Assembly: GCF_044788715.1 (NCBI RefSeq)
Contig: NZ_CP173170.1
Coordinates: 1,922,001-1,986,000 of the forward strand
Source: Methylotuvimicrobium sp018830325
GTDB lineage: Bacteria > Pseudomonadota > Gammaproteobacteria > Methylococcales > Methylomonadaceae
DNA: 64,000 nucleotides
Direction of reading: 5' to 3'
Shown: one piece after another, positions 36,701-45,942 of the stretch
Layout of the letters: the number at the start of each line of letters is the position of its first letter
Numbering within the stretch: position 1 is the first letter of the stretch
The notes under the pieces: generated by a model
What the model saw: only the letters and a program-made list of their open reading frames with translations
Database searches by the model: none
Told to the model about the DNA's origin: nothing
Position numbers and translations under genes: made by a program

Positions 36701-38401
36701 GGTAACTACTCGCCTCATAAAATAAATCAAAAAAAGCTTGACAGGTTTTTCGCGTCTAAAAATAGAAATTATGCGACCCTGATTTAATTGCGGCCTTTTT
36801 GGTTACTCAGTGCGCGCAGCGTGGATTTCTCGCTGTGTAAGGGGTTTAGCTTCAAAAATTCGGTTTACAGCGCTAATACGTGGCCAGCGGAGGCCGAAAA
36901 AAACCATGATATGATGAGTTTGTCGAAAACTTACCCTATCAACGTGGATGGCCAACCTCGATAAAGCCTCGGTTCGAACTGAAGTCAGTCGCTTAAAAGC
37001 GGACTTCGAGAGGCTGTGTGCCGAAGGCAAAATCACCTGTGAAAGCCAGGCTATTATGACTAGCTTGTTTCTGGTGGTTGAATTGATACTGGCCATTTTT
37101 CTGGAACGCACCACGAAGAAGGATACGACTAATTCCAGCAAACCTTCGTCGCAAACAGAGAAAGATGAATCTTCATTAGGGCGGGCTGGCAGTAACGGTA
37201 AAGGCAAAGCCGATAACAAGGCTTCTGCGCACAACAGTCGTACCGTGGAAACCGTGACGCTGTCCAAGACCCTGACCTGTGACGTCTGCGGCGAAGATTT
37301 AATCGACGTCCCGTGTTCGCACGTTGAAAGACGGACCAAGATCGATATCGTGCTCGAGAAAGTCGTCGAGCATGTGGATGCCGAGATCAAACACTGTCCG
37401 ACCTGCGCTGCCACGGTCAAAGGCCGGTTTCCAGCCGATCTGCACGGGCCTTTGCAATATGGCGATGGTTTAAAAGCCTTTGTGATCAATCTGCTGGTGT
37501 GCCAAATGGTGGCGCTGAATCGCGTTCAGAAGCTGGCCACCTCCATGCTGGAGGTGGTCATTGCCGAAGCGACCTTACTGAAATTCGTACTGCGCTTGCA
37601 TCAGGCCTTGGAAACCTGGGAAGCGCAAGCGGTCGAACAACTACTGAAAGCGCCCGCACTCCATGTGGATGAAACCTCGCTGCGAGTGGATCGGAAAAAG
37701 CATTGGATACACGTCTATTCGGCCGGAGACATCACGTTGAAATTTTTGCATCGAAAGCGAGGCAAGGAAGCCATCGAGTCGATTAATCTCATTCCGCGCT
37801 ATGGTGGTGCCATCATCCATGACTGTTGGTCATCGTATTTCGCCTATCAACACTGCGGGCATGGCCTGTGCGGTTCACACTTGCTGCGCGAGCTGACCTT
37901 TATCGTGGATGCCCATGACTATCGTTGGGCCAAACAGATGAAACGCCTGTTGCAGGAAACCTGCGTCACCGTATCAAAAAGCGCCGACAAAAAACTGACA
38001 GCCATAGAACTGGCCAACTTGCAAAAGCGCTACCGGGCCATCCTGACCCGCGGCGAAAAAGAGCTGCCCATTATTCCGCCGAAACCCAGTGGCAAACGCG
38101 GCAAGCTGGCCAAATCCGATGCGCACAACTTGTGGGAGCGGTTCAAGACTCATGAAGCCACCATACTTCTATTTGCTAAAGAGCCGCATGTGGCGTTTAC
38201 CAATAATCGTGCTGAGCAGGATTTACGCATGGCCAAGGTCAAACAAAAGGTCTCCGGCTGCTTTCGTGCCGAAGAGTATGCCCATGCCTATTGCCGAATA
38301 TCCAGCTATCTGCAAACCATGGCCAACCGAGGCTATAATCCGCTCATCGCGATTCAAATGGCTCTTGCTGGGAACGCGGCTATAGGGCGCGAGTAGTTAC
38401 C
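36701..38401 (+). mobile_element. IS66-family insertion sequence, single-gene type
   Basis: Ends GGTAACTACTCGC (36701-36713) and GCGAGTAGTTACC (38389-38401) are perfect 13-bp inverted repeats. Only the large transposase is present, with no tnpA/tnpB accessory genes, as in the ISBst12-like group. The flanking octamers (AAATAAAA and TAGCACCA) do not match, so the expected 8-bp target duplication is absent; one side has probably been rearranged. The neighbouring IS5 copy lies 100 bp downstream. Confidence 0.85.
36948..38396 (+). CDS. IS66-family transposase (TnpC type)
   Basis: 482 residues, apparently intact. An N-terminal coiled coil and polar linker are followed by the zinc-finger-like block CDVCGEDLIDVPCSHVERR and CPTCAA. 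The DDE domain follows, with LHVDETSLRV, IIHDCWSSYFAY, CGSHLLRELTFI and NNRAEQDLRMAKVKQKVSG carrying the acidic residues. Its TAG stop (38394-38396) lies within the right inverted repeat, which is tight packing. It should still be able to act on its own ends. Confidence 0.9.
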   Translation: MANLDKASVRTEVSRLKADFERLCAEGKITCESQAIMTSLFLVVELILAIFLERTTKKDTTNSSKPSSQTEKDESSLGRAGSNGKGKADNKASAHNSRTVETVTLSKTLTCDVCGEDLIDVPCSHVERRTKIDIVLEKVVEHVDAEIKHCPTCAATVKGRFPADLHGPLQYGDGLKAFVINLLVCQMVALNRVQKLATSMLEVVIAEATLLKFVLRLHQALETWEAQAVEQLLKAPALHVDETSLRVDRKKHWIHVYSAGDITLKFLHRKRGKEAIESINLIPRYGGAIIHDCWSSYFAYQHCGHGLCGSHLLRELTFIVDAHDYRWAKQMKRLLQETCVTVSKSADKKLTAIELANLQKRYRAILTRGEKELPIIPPKPSGKRGKLAKSDAHNLWERFKTHEATILLFAKEPHVAFTNNRAEQDLRMAKVKQKVSGCFRAEEYAHAYCRISSYLQTMANRGYNPLIAIQMALAGNAAIGRE

Positions 38402-38501
38402 TAGCACCAAAGGTTCACAGCATGAAAATGTGCTAAACTGACTCCGGTTTTGCCTTGTTTTTAGACAAAATCAGCTCTGCAAAAGTTAAAACGCCTAATT
38501 A

Positions 38502-39353
38502 GGGGCTGTTGCCGTTTCACATAGGTAACCATAAAAAAGCGCAAGCTAAGGCCACAGAAGCTTCAAAATTTCGTTTTAGCTTGTCATATCGTGTAGCAAT
38601 AGCTCTGAAATGTTTCAGAGCTTGCAAACACATTTTCAACTAGGTGACGATATTTGTTGAGACACCAATCCATATCATCATTCCCTACGTTTGAATTCTT
38701 TTTTCTTGGAATGACAGGAACAGCTCCTTGGCCTTGAATCTGAACACGTAGTGGTTCACTGTCATAGCCTTTGTCAGCAACGATATAGTCAGCTTTAGGC
38801 AGTTCAGCGACTAAGGTTGGCGCTTCTTTACAATCATGAACTTCGCCACCTGTTACTGTAAAGTGGATGGGAAGACCACAGGCATCAACAGCCATATGAA
38901 TTTTGGTCGTATTACCCGCAACAGATTTACCAATCGCCGATTCTTGCCCATAGGTCGCACCGCTACTATGCTGATGAGCTTTCACAATACTTCCATCAAT
39001 AAATGCCCATTCCAAGTCAGGCTTAACTATCAGTTCGTTAAAAATACCCATCAGTTTTTCTTTACGAGACCATTCATTGAAGCGTTTATAAACAGCATTC
39101 CAGTTACCAAAGGCACTAGGCAGATCTCGCCAGGGACAACCTACGCGAAAACGATAAAAAATCCCTTCGGTTGTTTGCCGAAGAAAGGGTTTGTCATATA
39201 TCCCCATTTTCAACATAATCATCTCAATTTTCCCCAGTGTTCATCCGTAAACATTTGTCGCGGCATAGTTTGCTTGTTTTTGGCTCAAAATAAACAAGCT
39301 ATGAGGCTGAATTATTGAAATTCAAGGGTAAGTTACAAAACGGCAACAGCCCC
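38502..39353 (-). mobile_element. IS5-family insertion sequence, decayed
   Basis: 852 bp. Inverted repeats GGGGCTGTTGCCGTTT (38502-38517) and its exact complement (39338-39353). A TA dinucleotide on both sides (38500-38501, 39354-39355) fits the 2-3-bp duplications of this family. Removing the element and one TA restores AACGCCTAATTAGGCGTT, a perfect 18-bp palindrome, so it inserted at the centre of a hairpin. The transposase is frameshifted twice (see pseudogene). Confidence 0.88.
38517..39266 (-). pseudogene. IS5-family transposase with two frameshifts
   Basis: The reading starts at ATG 39266 (MPRQMFTDEHWGK). It then shifts frame in an A run (near 39226) into IEMIMLKMGIYDKPFLRQT. It continues through GCPWRDLPSAFGNW, the DDE region (FIDGSIVKAHQHSSG, IVADKGYDSEPLR) and YRHLVENVFA, then shifts again near 38615. 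The proper end (LKHFRAIATRYDKLKRNFEA to FLWLPM) is in another frame and stops at 38517. The acidic triad precedes the second shift. The first shift could be a programmed one, as some IS5 members use frameshifting, but the second makes an inactive copy most likely. Single-base assembly errors are an alternative. Confidence 0.85.
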
Positions 39354-39427
39354 TAGGCGTTCCAGGTTTTGTGACTATTACAGGCATAATGAATAATTTA
39401 CCGGAATTTTTAAGGATTTATGTATCA

Positions 39428-40963
39428 ATGACCCAGAGAAAGCTTGATGTGCTTTTAGTGAACCCTGATTCGTCGATAAAAGCTTATCAAGGACTTGCCG
39501 CAACATATTCAGCAATCGAACCTCCAACTTGGGCTTTGTTGCTAGCCAGTTCATGCAGAGCGAAAGGTTTCGGGGTTGCAATTTTAGATTGTGATGCTGA
39601 AAAATTATCTTTGGAACAATCAGTTCAGAGAGTAATTGATATTAATCCGAGAATAGTTGTCTTTGTAGTGTATGGACAAAATCCTAATTCGGGGACAACA
39701 AGCATGATTGGCGCGTTGAGTTTGGCCAAGGCTCTAAAGGAATATACAAATTATCGGATTGGGTTCGTAGGTTCGCATACTAGTGCATTACCTAGAGAAG
39801 TCTTGGCATATTCCTGTGTCGATATAGTTTTTTTAAACGAAGGTGTTTATGCTTTGCATGATTTACTTTCTAGTAATATGCAGAGTGATCTAAGGAATAT
39901 TAAAGGAATTGGGTATAATATTTTTGAGAATGGCGGTGTTGTTCCGATTTTAAATCCTCCCCAATGTGTTGTTCCTCAGGAACGCATGGATATTGATTTG
40001 CCCGGCTACGCTTGGGACCTTTTACCTTACAAAGATAAGCCTCTGGATTTATACAGAGCACATTTCTGGCATTCTGAATTTGATCATGCCAAACGCACAC
40101 CTTTTGCGGCAATTTACACCTCGCTCGGATGTAACTTTGGCTGCAACTTTTGCATGATTAATATAGTTAACAGAAATGACAACGGGAATGATGTAGATGC
40201 CTCACATTCGCGCGGAATGCGATTTTGGAGTCCCGAATGGGTTGGTAAGGAAATGAACAAATTAGCTTCCATGGGTGTTCGCACACTACGGATCAGCGAT
40301 GAAATGTTCTTTCTAAATCGTAAATATTACGAACCGGTATTGAAACAGGTAATAGACAGTGGTTTCGATTTCAATATGTGGGCTTATTCACGAGTCGATA
40401 CAGTTCGCAAGGATTATCTCGATTTATTTAAACAAGCTGGTGTCAATTGGCTCGCACTTGGAGTTGAAGCTGGAAATCAGGTCGTGCGGCAAGAGGTTGC
40501 CAAGGGTTCTTTTAAAGAAGTTAATATCCGTGATGTCAGTAACACTATAAGTGCTGCGGGTATCAAAATCATTAGTAACTATATTTTCGGTTTTCCCGAT
40601 GATACATTAGAAACCATGCAGCAAACCTTAGACTTAGCCTTGGAACTGAATAACGAAATGGCTAATATGTATCCTTGTCAAGCATTGCCCGGAAGCCCGA
40701 TGCATCAAATTGCCAGAAAAAACGGGTGGGCGTTACCTGACTCGTTCGAAGGCTATGCTTTCCTATCGTATGAATGCCAACCGTTACCTACCAGACATTT
40801 AAGCGCAGCCCAGGTTTTGAAGTTTCGAGACGAAGCCTGGCAAAAATACTTCACCAATCCTGCTTACCTAAATTTGGTTGAAACCCGTTTTGGTATTCAA
40901 GAACGCAAAAATATCGAAGATATGACTTCTATCAAGCTAAAAAGAAAACTATTGGGAGATTAG
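39428..40963 (+). CDS. B12-binding-domain radical SAM enzyme of the glycan island
   Basis: 511 residues from ATG 39428 (MTQRKLDVLLVNPDSS), with AAGGA upstream; earlier starts lie in the IS flank. The N-terminal ~150 residues form a cobalamin-binding-like Rossmann domain (DVLLVNPDSS, FGVAILDCDAEKLSLEQ, IVVFVVYGQNPNS, VDIVFLNEGVYAL). The radical SAM core carries CNFGCNFC (CxxxCxxC) after YTSLGCN, then LRISDEMFFLNRKYYEPVL, LGVEAGNQVVRQEVAKG and ISNYIFGFPDDT. Such enzymes methylate or rearrange unactivated carbons. Next to heptose and deoxysugar genes, a sugar or lipid methylation or epimerisation is plausible, but the substrate is unknown. It ends 4 bp before the kinase gene. Confidence 0.85.
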   Translation: MTQRKLDVLLVNPDSSIKAYQGLAATYSAIEPPTWALLLASSCRAKGFGVAILDCDAEKLSLEQSVQRVIDINPRIVVFVVYGQNPNSGTTSMIGALSLAKALKEYTNYRIGFVGSHTSALPREVLAYSCVDIVFLNEGVYALHDLLSSNMQSDLRNIKGIGYNIFENGGVVPILNPPQCVVPQERMDIDLPGYAWDLLPYKDKPLDLYRAHFWHSEFDHAKRTPFAAIYTSLGCNFGCNFCMINIVNRNDNGNDVDASHSRGMRFWSPEWVGKEMNKLASMGVRTLRISDEMFFLNRKYYEPVLKQVIDSGFDFNMWAYSRVDTVRKDYLDLFKQAGVNWLALGVEAGNQVVRQEVAKGSFKEVNIRDVSNTISAAGIKIISNYIFGFPDDTLETMQQTLDLALELNNEMANMYPCQALPGSPMHQIARKNGWALPDSFEGYAFLSYECQPLPTRHLSAAQVLKFRDEAWQKYFTNPAYLNLVETRFGIQERKNIEDMTSIKLKRKLLGD

Positions 40964-40967
40964 ATAA

Positions 40968-41960
40968 GTGATTGTCACGCGAACACCATTCCGGATTTCT
41001 TTTTTCGGAGGTGGTACGGATTATCCTACTTGGTTTCAGGAGCATGGTGGGGTAGTCATAGCTACCACCATCGATAAATACTGTTACATCAGTTGTCGCT
41101 ATTTGCCGCCTTTTTTTGAACACAAGTATCGGGTGGTCTACTCCAGAATTGAAAACGTAACGAATCCGGACGACATTCAGCATCCGGCGGTGCGGGCAGT
41201 CTTAAAGTACATGAGTTGCAACAGAGGACTTGAAATACATCATGACGGCGACTTGCCGGCTCGTTCCGGTCTAGGATCTAGTTCTTCATTCACAGTGGGA
41301 TTGTTAAATGCATTAAAGGCTTTGAAAGGGCAGCATATTTCTAATGAAGATTTAGCTGCACTTGCCATTCATATTGAACAGAAAGTCATTCAGGAGAACG
41401 TTGGTTCTCAAGATCAGATTTCCGCCTCTTACGGTGGATTTAACCGGATCGAGTTTCTTCGCAATGGTGGTTTTCTGGTTAATCCCATCATATTAAAAAT
41501 GGATCGACTGGAGGATGTTCAAGATAATTTGATGTTATTTTTTACTGGGTTTTCCAGAATTGCTTCGGAAATCGCCAAGTCGAAAATAGACAATATTTAT
41601 CACCGACATGCCGAGCTATCCAGAATGAAAGAAATGGCAGACGAAGCTATTTCGATTTTACAGGGAGATGGCGAACTTAATGAGTTTGGCGAATTACTCG
41701 ACATGGGATGGCAGTATAAAAAAAGTCTTTCCGACCAGGTAAGTACTTTGGAGATAGATCAAATTTATGCTGCAGCGCGCAAAGCGGGAGCGCTCGGAGG
41801 TAAACTGCTTGGCGCGGGTGGAGGTGGTTTCATGTTATTTTTTGTACCTCCTGAAAATCAGTCACGGGTATTGGAACAACTGAAATCATTGATTTACGTA
41901 CCTTTCAGATTCGAAAATTCGGGTAGTCGAGTGGTTTTATATCAACCAAACGGCTTGTAG
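40968..41960 (+). CDS. hddA: D-glycero-alpha-D-manno-heptose-7-phosphate kinase (HddA-like GHMP kinase)
   Basis: 330 residues from GTG 40968. GHMP kinase signatures: TRTPFRISFFGGGTDYPTWF at the N-terminus, the ATP-binding LPARSGLGSSSSFTVGLLNAL, and GALGGKLLGAGGGGFMLFF near the C-terminus. The family phosphorylates C1 of heptose-7-phosphate to the 1,7-bisphosphate. Genes for the other three steps of GDP-heptose synthesis (hddC, gmhA, gmhB) are in this window, which supports the substrate call. Related kinases act on fucose or galactose, but FFGGGTDYPTW is typical of the heptose branch. Confidence 0.88.
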   Translation: MIVTRTPFRISFFGGGTDYPTWFQEHGGVVIATTIDKYCYISCRYLPPFFEHKYRVVYSRIENVTNPDDIQHPAVRAVLKYMSCNRGLEIHHDGDLPARSGLGSSSSFTVGLLNALKALKGQHISNEDLAALAIHIEQKVIQENVGSQDQISASYGGFNRIEFLRNGGFLVNPIILKMDRLEDVQDNLMLFFTGFSRIASEIAKSKIDNIYHRHAELSRMKEMADEAISILQGDGELNEFGELLDMGWQYKKSLSDQVSTLEIDQIYAAARKAGALGGKLLGAGGGGFMLFFVPPENQSRVLEQLKSLIYVPFRFENSGSRVVLYQPNGL

Positions 41961-41966
41961 AGGCTA

Positions 41967-42882
41967 TGGGCGAAATGACCAAAAAATTCCCGGATCTATA
42001 TCGCTGGACATCGTGGCTTAATTGGTTCGGCGTTCACAAGTCGCTTGACCAAGGACGGTTACACAGACTTAATAGTGCGCGATCATGCATCTTTGGATTT
42101 ATAAGGTGGAGGGGTTTTTCGACACGGCGCACCCAGAATACGTGATACTAGCTGCCGGAAAAGTCGGAGGCATCGTCGAGAACAAGACATATCCAGCCGA
42201 ATTTATTACTCGAAATTTGGCGGTTCAATTGAACGTGATTCGTTCTGCGCATACCGTCGGAGTAAAAAGATTTATTTTGTTCGGCTCGTCCTGTATGTAT
42301 CCCCGCGAATGTTCTCAACCAATGCTGGAAGTCGATTTGCTAAGCGGCTGTCCGGAATCAACCAGTATGTCATATGCAATTGCCAAGTTGGCCGGTGTGC
42401 AGATGTGTTTGGCTTATAATCAGCAGTTTGGCTACAAGCGTACATTCCGGTTATTTCTAACAGTGTCTTTGGCGCAAACGATAATTTTGATCCGGCTTCC
42501 GGCCATGTCTAATCAGCGTTGATCAATCGGTTTCATACTGCTAAGGTTAGTGCTACCAATAGCGTTACCTTAGGGGGAAGCGGCTTATTACGTCGCGAGC
42601 TCCTGTATGCGGGCGATCTAGTAGATGCATGCCTGATTCTATAGTAGTCAGATATGCAGAACATGAATCTTACGATCAATATAGGACCCGGTCAAGATGT
42701 CTCTATTAAGGGATTGGTCCAGTTAGTGGCAGAGGTTGTAGGCTATAGAGAGCACTGTCGAATGGGATACGGAAAAGCCTGATGGAACGCCGAGGAAGTT
42801 GCTTTATAGCACACGAATGCTTGCTACTGGATGGACGGCAAAAACTGAGCTGAAAGACGGAATTCTGAGGACTTATGAATAA
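41967..42882 (+). pseudogene. GDP-L-fucose synthase-like SDR gene, degraded
   Basis: Pieces in different frames read in order as one protein. MTKKFPD leads (after a shift) to YIAGHRGLIGSAFTSRLTKD, with GxxGxxG. A stop and shift near 42100 follow, then GFFDTAHPEYVILAAGKVGG, VKRFILFGSSCMYPRE and MSYAIAKLAGVQMCLAYNQQ, containing the YxxxK active site. A shift near 42440 leads to further broken pieces. Finally NIGPGQDVSIKGLVQLVAEV, then VEWDTEKPDGTPRKLL and MLATGWTAKTELKDGILRTY run to TAA 42880-42882. At least four disruptions make it non-functional. GDP-4-keto-6-deoxymannose epimerase/reductase activity has therefore been lost here. Confidence 0.88.
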
Positions 42883-42906
42883 TATTTGGAAAATAAGGCT
42901 TAATTG

Positions 42907-43749
42907 ATGAATATGCTGCAATTGGATGCGGACGTTATCGAACGGTTAAACGCAAAAGCGCAGTGGGTGTGGGAAGAAACGCTTAGAATACATCGCCGCT
43001 CTCAAGAAACGAGAGTAGCCTCCTCCCTATCGACTATCGAAATATTTGTAACGCTGTATTACGGTGGATTCATGCGGTTTGATCCCGACAATCCCATCTG
43101 GGAGGGGCGCGATCGTTGCATTATCAGCAAGGGGCATGGATCGTTGTGCATGTATCCGATTTTGGCGGATTTGGGCTATTTTCCAAAGCAAGAGCTGGAA
43201 AGGGTTTGTCAGGCAGGCAGTTTTCTGGGCGGGATTCCCGACCCTGTGATACCAGGTTACGAAACTGTCAACGGCTCATTGGGGCATGGTGCCGGCGTCG
43301 GCGCGGCTATGGCCTTGGGTCTCAAATGCAAAAAAAGCAAAGATCGAATCGTTTATGTCGTGACTGGCGATGGCGAGCTTCACGAGGGTTCCAATTGGGA
43401 GGCCTTTATGTTCGCCGCCCAGCATCGTTTGGATAAGTTAGTGGTGTTGGTGGACAATAATCATATCAGTATGTTGGGGCCTACCGATGAGATAGTGTCC
43501 CATCGCAATTTAGTCCAGAAATTTGATGCATTCGGTTGGTCAGCCAGAGAAGTGATCGATGGGCATTCGGTCGTTGCGATAGCTAATGCTTTGTTGGATT
43601 GTCAGCGCGATACCTCCGGTAAACCCAAGGCCATTATCGTCAATACTCGCAAAGGCAACCGGGTTCCTGGCTTGGAGAATGCGCCACTGTCGCATGTCGC
43701 TGCGATCAAACCGGATTTGATTGATCAATTGCTTGGAGAACGCCGATGA
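42907..43749 (+). CDS. Transketolase-like protein, N-terminal (TPP-binding) subunit
   Basis: 280 residues from ATG 42907. It corresponds to the N-terminal third of transketolase: HRRSQETRVASSLSTIEIFVTLYY, ISKGHGSLCMYPILADLGYF, GSLGHGAGVGAAMALG, and the TPP motif GDGELHEGSNWEAFMFA...VLVDNNH. It overlaps the next gene by 4 bases; together they make a two-subunit transketolase. Within a glycan island two roles are possible: supplying sedoheptulose-7-phosphate for the heptose route, or transferring a two-carbon ketol unit onto a keto-sugar to make a branched sugar. The sequence alone does not decide. Confidence 0.88.
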   Translation: MNMLQLDADVIERLNAKAQWVWEETLRIHRRSQETRVASSLSTIEIFVTLYYGGFMRFDPDNPIWEGRDRCIISKGHGSLCMYPILADLGYFPKQELERVCQAGSFLGGIPDPVIPGYETVNGSLGHGAGVGAAMALGLKCKKSKDRIVYVVTGDGELHEGSNWEAFMFAAQHRLDKLVVLVDNNHISMLGPTDEIVSHRNLVQKFDAFGWSAREVIDGHSVVAIANALLDCQRDTSGKPKAIIVNTRKGNRVPGLENAPLSHVAAIKPDLIDQLLGERR

Positions 43750-44723
43750 GTGCCGTCGCGACGGTTCAACCCAGAGCCATGCGCGATACCCTGTTGTTAT
43801 CGCTGTATGAGGCGATGTTGCTGGATCGCAATATATTTCTGGTCACGGCCGACTTCGGCTCCCCTGTTATGGACAAAATTCGGGCTGATATTCCCGACCG
43901 GGTGATCAATGTCGGGATTGCCGAGCAGAATCTGATTAACGTTTCGGCCGGCTTGGCGCTGGAGGGATTTAAGGTGTTTGCTTACGCAATAGCGCCGTTC
44001 ATCACTATGCGTTGTTTCGAACAAATCCGTGTTAATCTGGCGTTGCTTTCCGAAGTGCGACCGATGAATGTCAACCTGATCGGCGTTGGCGCAGGATACA
44101 GTTATGTGGTGTCGGGGCCGACCCACCAATGTTATGAAGACTTAACCGTGATGAGAGCATTACCCAATATGCGGATATACTCGCCGGCGGATCAGATGAT
44201 GGCGGCCGTATTACCCGCCAGATGCCTTGCCAGCAACGGACCGAAATATTTGCGTTTGGATGCCCAAGTGTTACCGGTTTTGTATCCGGAAACGTTGCCG
44301 GATATGGAGTGCGGTTTTCATAGACATCGCGAAGGGGAGAAAATCTGTTTGTTAGCCACCGGATACATGGTACATACAGCTTTGAAGGCGGCCGATGCGT
44401 TAGCGGCGACTGGTGTTTCTGTCGGTATCATCGATTTGTTCGATCTATGCGGCTTCGTGGAGGAGCAGTTACAGACGGCGCTTTCCTCATATCGTGGCGT
44501 AGTCACGATGGAAGAAGGATTCCGTGGTCGCGGTGGTCTGGATGCGATGATGTTCGACTACATTGTTCGCCGCGGGCTTGATATTCGTATGCTCAATATC
44601 GGGGTTGAGGGTGGTTACCGCTTCGAACTTGGCGAAAGACATGTTTTGCATGAACATGTGGGAATTGGCGTGGGAAGTGTTACGGAAAAAGTGCGTGCTT
44701 TCCTGCAATCCCTACCCGCTTGA
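43746..44723 (+). CDS. Transketolase-like protein, C-terminal (pyrimidine-binding) subunit
   Basis: 325 residues. Landmarks: MRDTLLLSLYEAMLLDRNIFLVTADFGSP, INVGIAEQNLINVSAGLALEG (the glutamate that activates TPP lies in IAEQN), FAYAIAPFITMRCFEQIRVNLA, GPTHQCYEDLTVMRALPNM and VVTMEEGFRGRGGLDAMM. It starts within the last codons of the N-subunit gene (ATGA overlap). Both catalytic halves look intact. The position directly before a ColD-like dehydratase gene suggests a shared pathway. Confidence 0.88.
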   Translation: MSAVATVQPRAMRDTLLLSLYEAMLLDRNIFLVTADFGSPVMDKIRADIPDRVINVGIAEQNLINVSAGLALEGFKVFAYAIAPFITMRCFEQIRVNLALLSEVRPMNVNLIGVGAGYSYVVSGPTHQCYEDLTVMRALPNMRIYSPADQMMAAVLPARCLASNGPKYLRLDAQVLPVLYPETLPDMECGFHRHREGEKICLLATGYMVHTALKAADALAATGVSVGIIDLFDLCGFVEEQLQTALSSYRGVVTMEEGFRGRGGLDAMMFDYIVRRGLDIRMLNIGVEGGYRFELGERHVLHEHVGIGVGSVTEKVRAFLQSLPA

Positions 44724-44763
44724 TGCTACCGGTATTATAGTCAATTAAGTTATTGAGAAATTT

Positions 44764-45933
44764 ATGAAATTTCCGCTGATGCGAAACAATATTCTGCGCG
44801 AGGACCTCGATGCAGTGATCGAATATTTGAAACAGGACGACCCGATTCTGACTCACGGCGCCAACGTCAAGGCTTTTGAGGCCGAATGGTCGGAATGGTT
44901 GGGGGTAAAATATAGCGTGTTCGTCAACTCTGGGGCCTCCGCAAATCTGTTGACCATGGCGATCTTGAAGATCCGCCACCCGGATGGCGGCGAAGTGATC
45001 ACTCCACCTTTGGCATGGGTTTCCGATGTAGCTTCCGTGCTGCAAAACGGTTTCACGCCAGTTTTCGCGGATATCGATTCCGCTACCTTAGCGATGGATA
45101 CCGCGCAAATCTTGAGCAAGATCACCGATAAAACCCGCGCGGTGTTTTTGACGCACGTACAGGGTTTCAACGGTTTGACCGACGAATTGATCGATGAACT
45201 TAAACGCAGGAACATTCCGCTAATCGAAGATGTTTGCGAGTCCCACGGCACGACGCATAATGGCATCAAAGCCGGCAGCATCGGTTGGATTTCCAATTTT
45301 TCCTATTACTATGCTCATCACATGAGCACCATTGAAGGCGGCATGATCTGCTCCAACGATCCGGAAGTGTATCAACAGGCGCGGATGCTACGGTCGCACG
45401 GCATGGTGCGAGAGGCAAACGACCAGAACTTGCGTGATACTTATATAAACGAAAATCCAGAACTGAATTCGGACTTCATCTTCGCCTACCCGGCCTATAA
45501 TGTCCGTAACACCGAGATTGGTGGCATCATGGGGCGCAATCAGTTGAAACGGCTGGACGAAATCGTCAAACGCCGGACGGCAAACCTGTTTCGCTTTTTG
45601 GATAAAATAGATTCAACAAAATTTCGCACCGACTTCAAGCTGAAAGGCTCCAGTAACTATGCTTTCAACTTAATATTGAAAGAAGCCGACGATGACTTGG
45701 TTCAGCGCCTGATGCGGAAAATGTGCGAAGCCGGCGTCGAATTCCGTCGAGGCAGTGCCGGTGGCGGCAACCAGATCAGGCAACCTTTTCTGAGAGGTAT
45801 AGTGACGGAAGGCCATCATCTTGAATATCCGCAGACCGAGCACGTGCATTTCTACGGGTTTTATATCGGTAATTTTCCGGATTTGAGTGATGCCGAAGTT
45901 GATGAGCTTTGTGCGGTCTTAAATGCCGCCTAA
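44764..45933 (+). CDS. ColD/E1-like PLP-dependent sugar 3-dehydratase lacking the Schiff-base lysine
   Basis: 389 residues, DegT/DnrJ/EryC1 fold: VFVNSGASANLLTMAIL, GGEVITPPLAWVSDVASVLQ, PVFADIDSATLAMD and IEDVCESHGTTHNG, where D156 should contact the PLP ring nitrogen. The PLP lysine position reads FSYYYAHHMSTIEGG, with H185/H186 in place of S-x-K. Loss of lysine in favour of histidine is diagnostic of the 3-dehydratases ColD (GDP-4-keto-6-deoxymannose) and E1/RfbH (CDP-4-keto-6-deoxyglucose). The 389-residue length fits ColD, which uses glutamate as cosubstrate. It should remove the C3 hydroxyl of a 4-keto-6-deoxy NDP-sugar. The donor nucleotide is probably GDP, given the hdd genes. Confidence 0.85.
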   Translation: MKFPLMRNNILREDLDAVIEYLKQDDPILTHGANVKAFEAEWSEWLGVKYSVFVNSGASANLLTMAILKIRHPDGGEVITPPLAWVSDVASVLQNGFTPVFADIDSATLAMDTAQILSKITDKTRAVFLTHVQGFNGLTDELIDELKRRNIPLIEDVCESHGTTHNGIKAGSIGWISNFSYYYAHHMSTIEGGMICSNDPEVYQQARMLRSHGMVREANDQNLRDTYINENPELNSDFIFAYPAYNVRNTEIGGIMGRNQLKRLDEIVKRRTANLFRFLDKIDSTKFRTDFKLKGSSNYAFNLILKEADDDLVQRLMRKMCEAGVEFRRGSAGGGNQIRQPFLRGIVTEGHHLEYPQTEHVHFYGFYIGNFPDLSDAEVDELCAVLNAA

Positions 45934-45942
45934 GATGATGCA

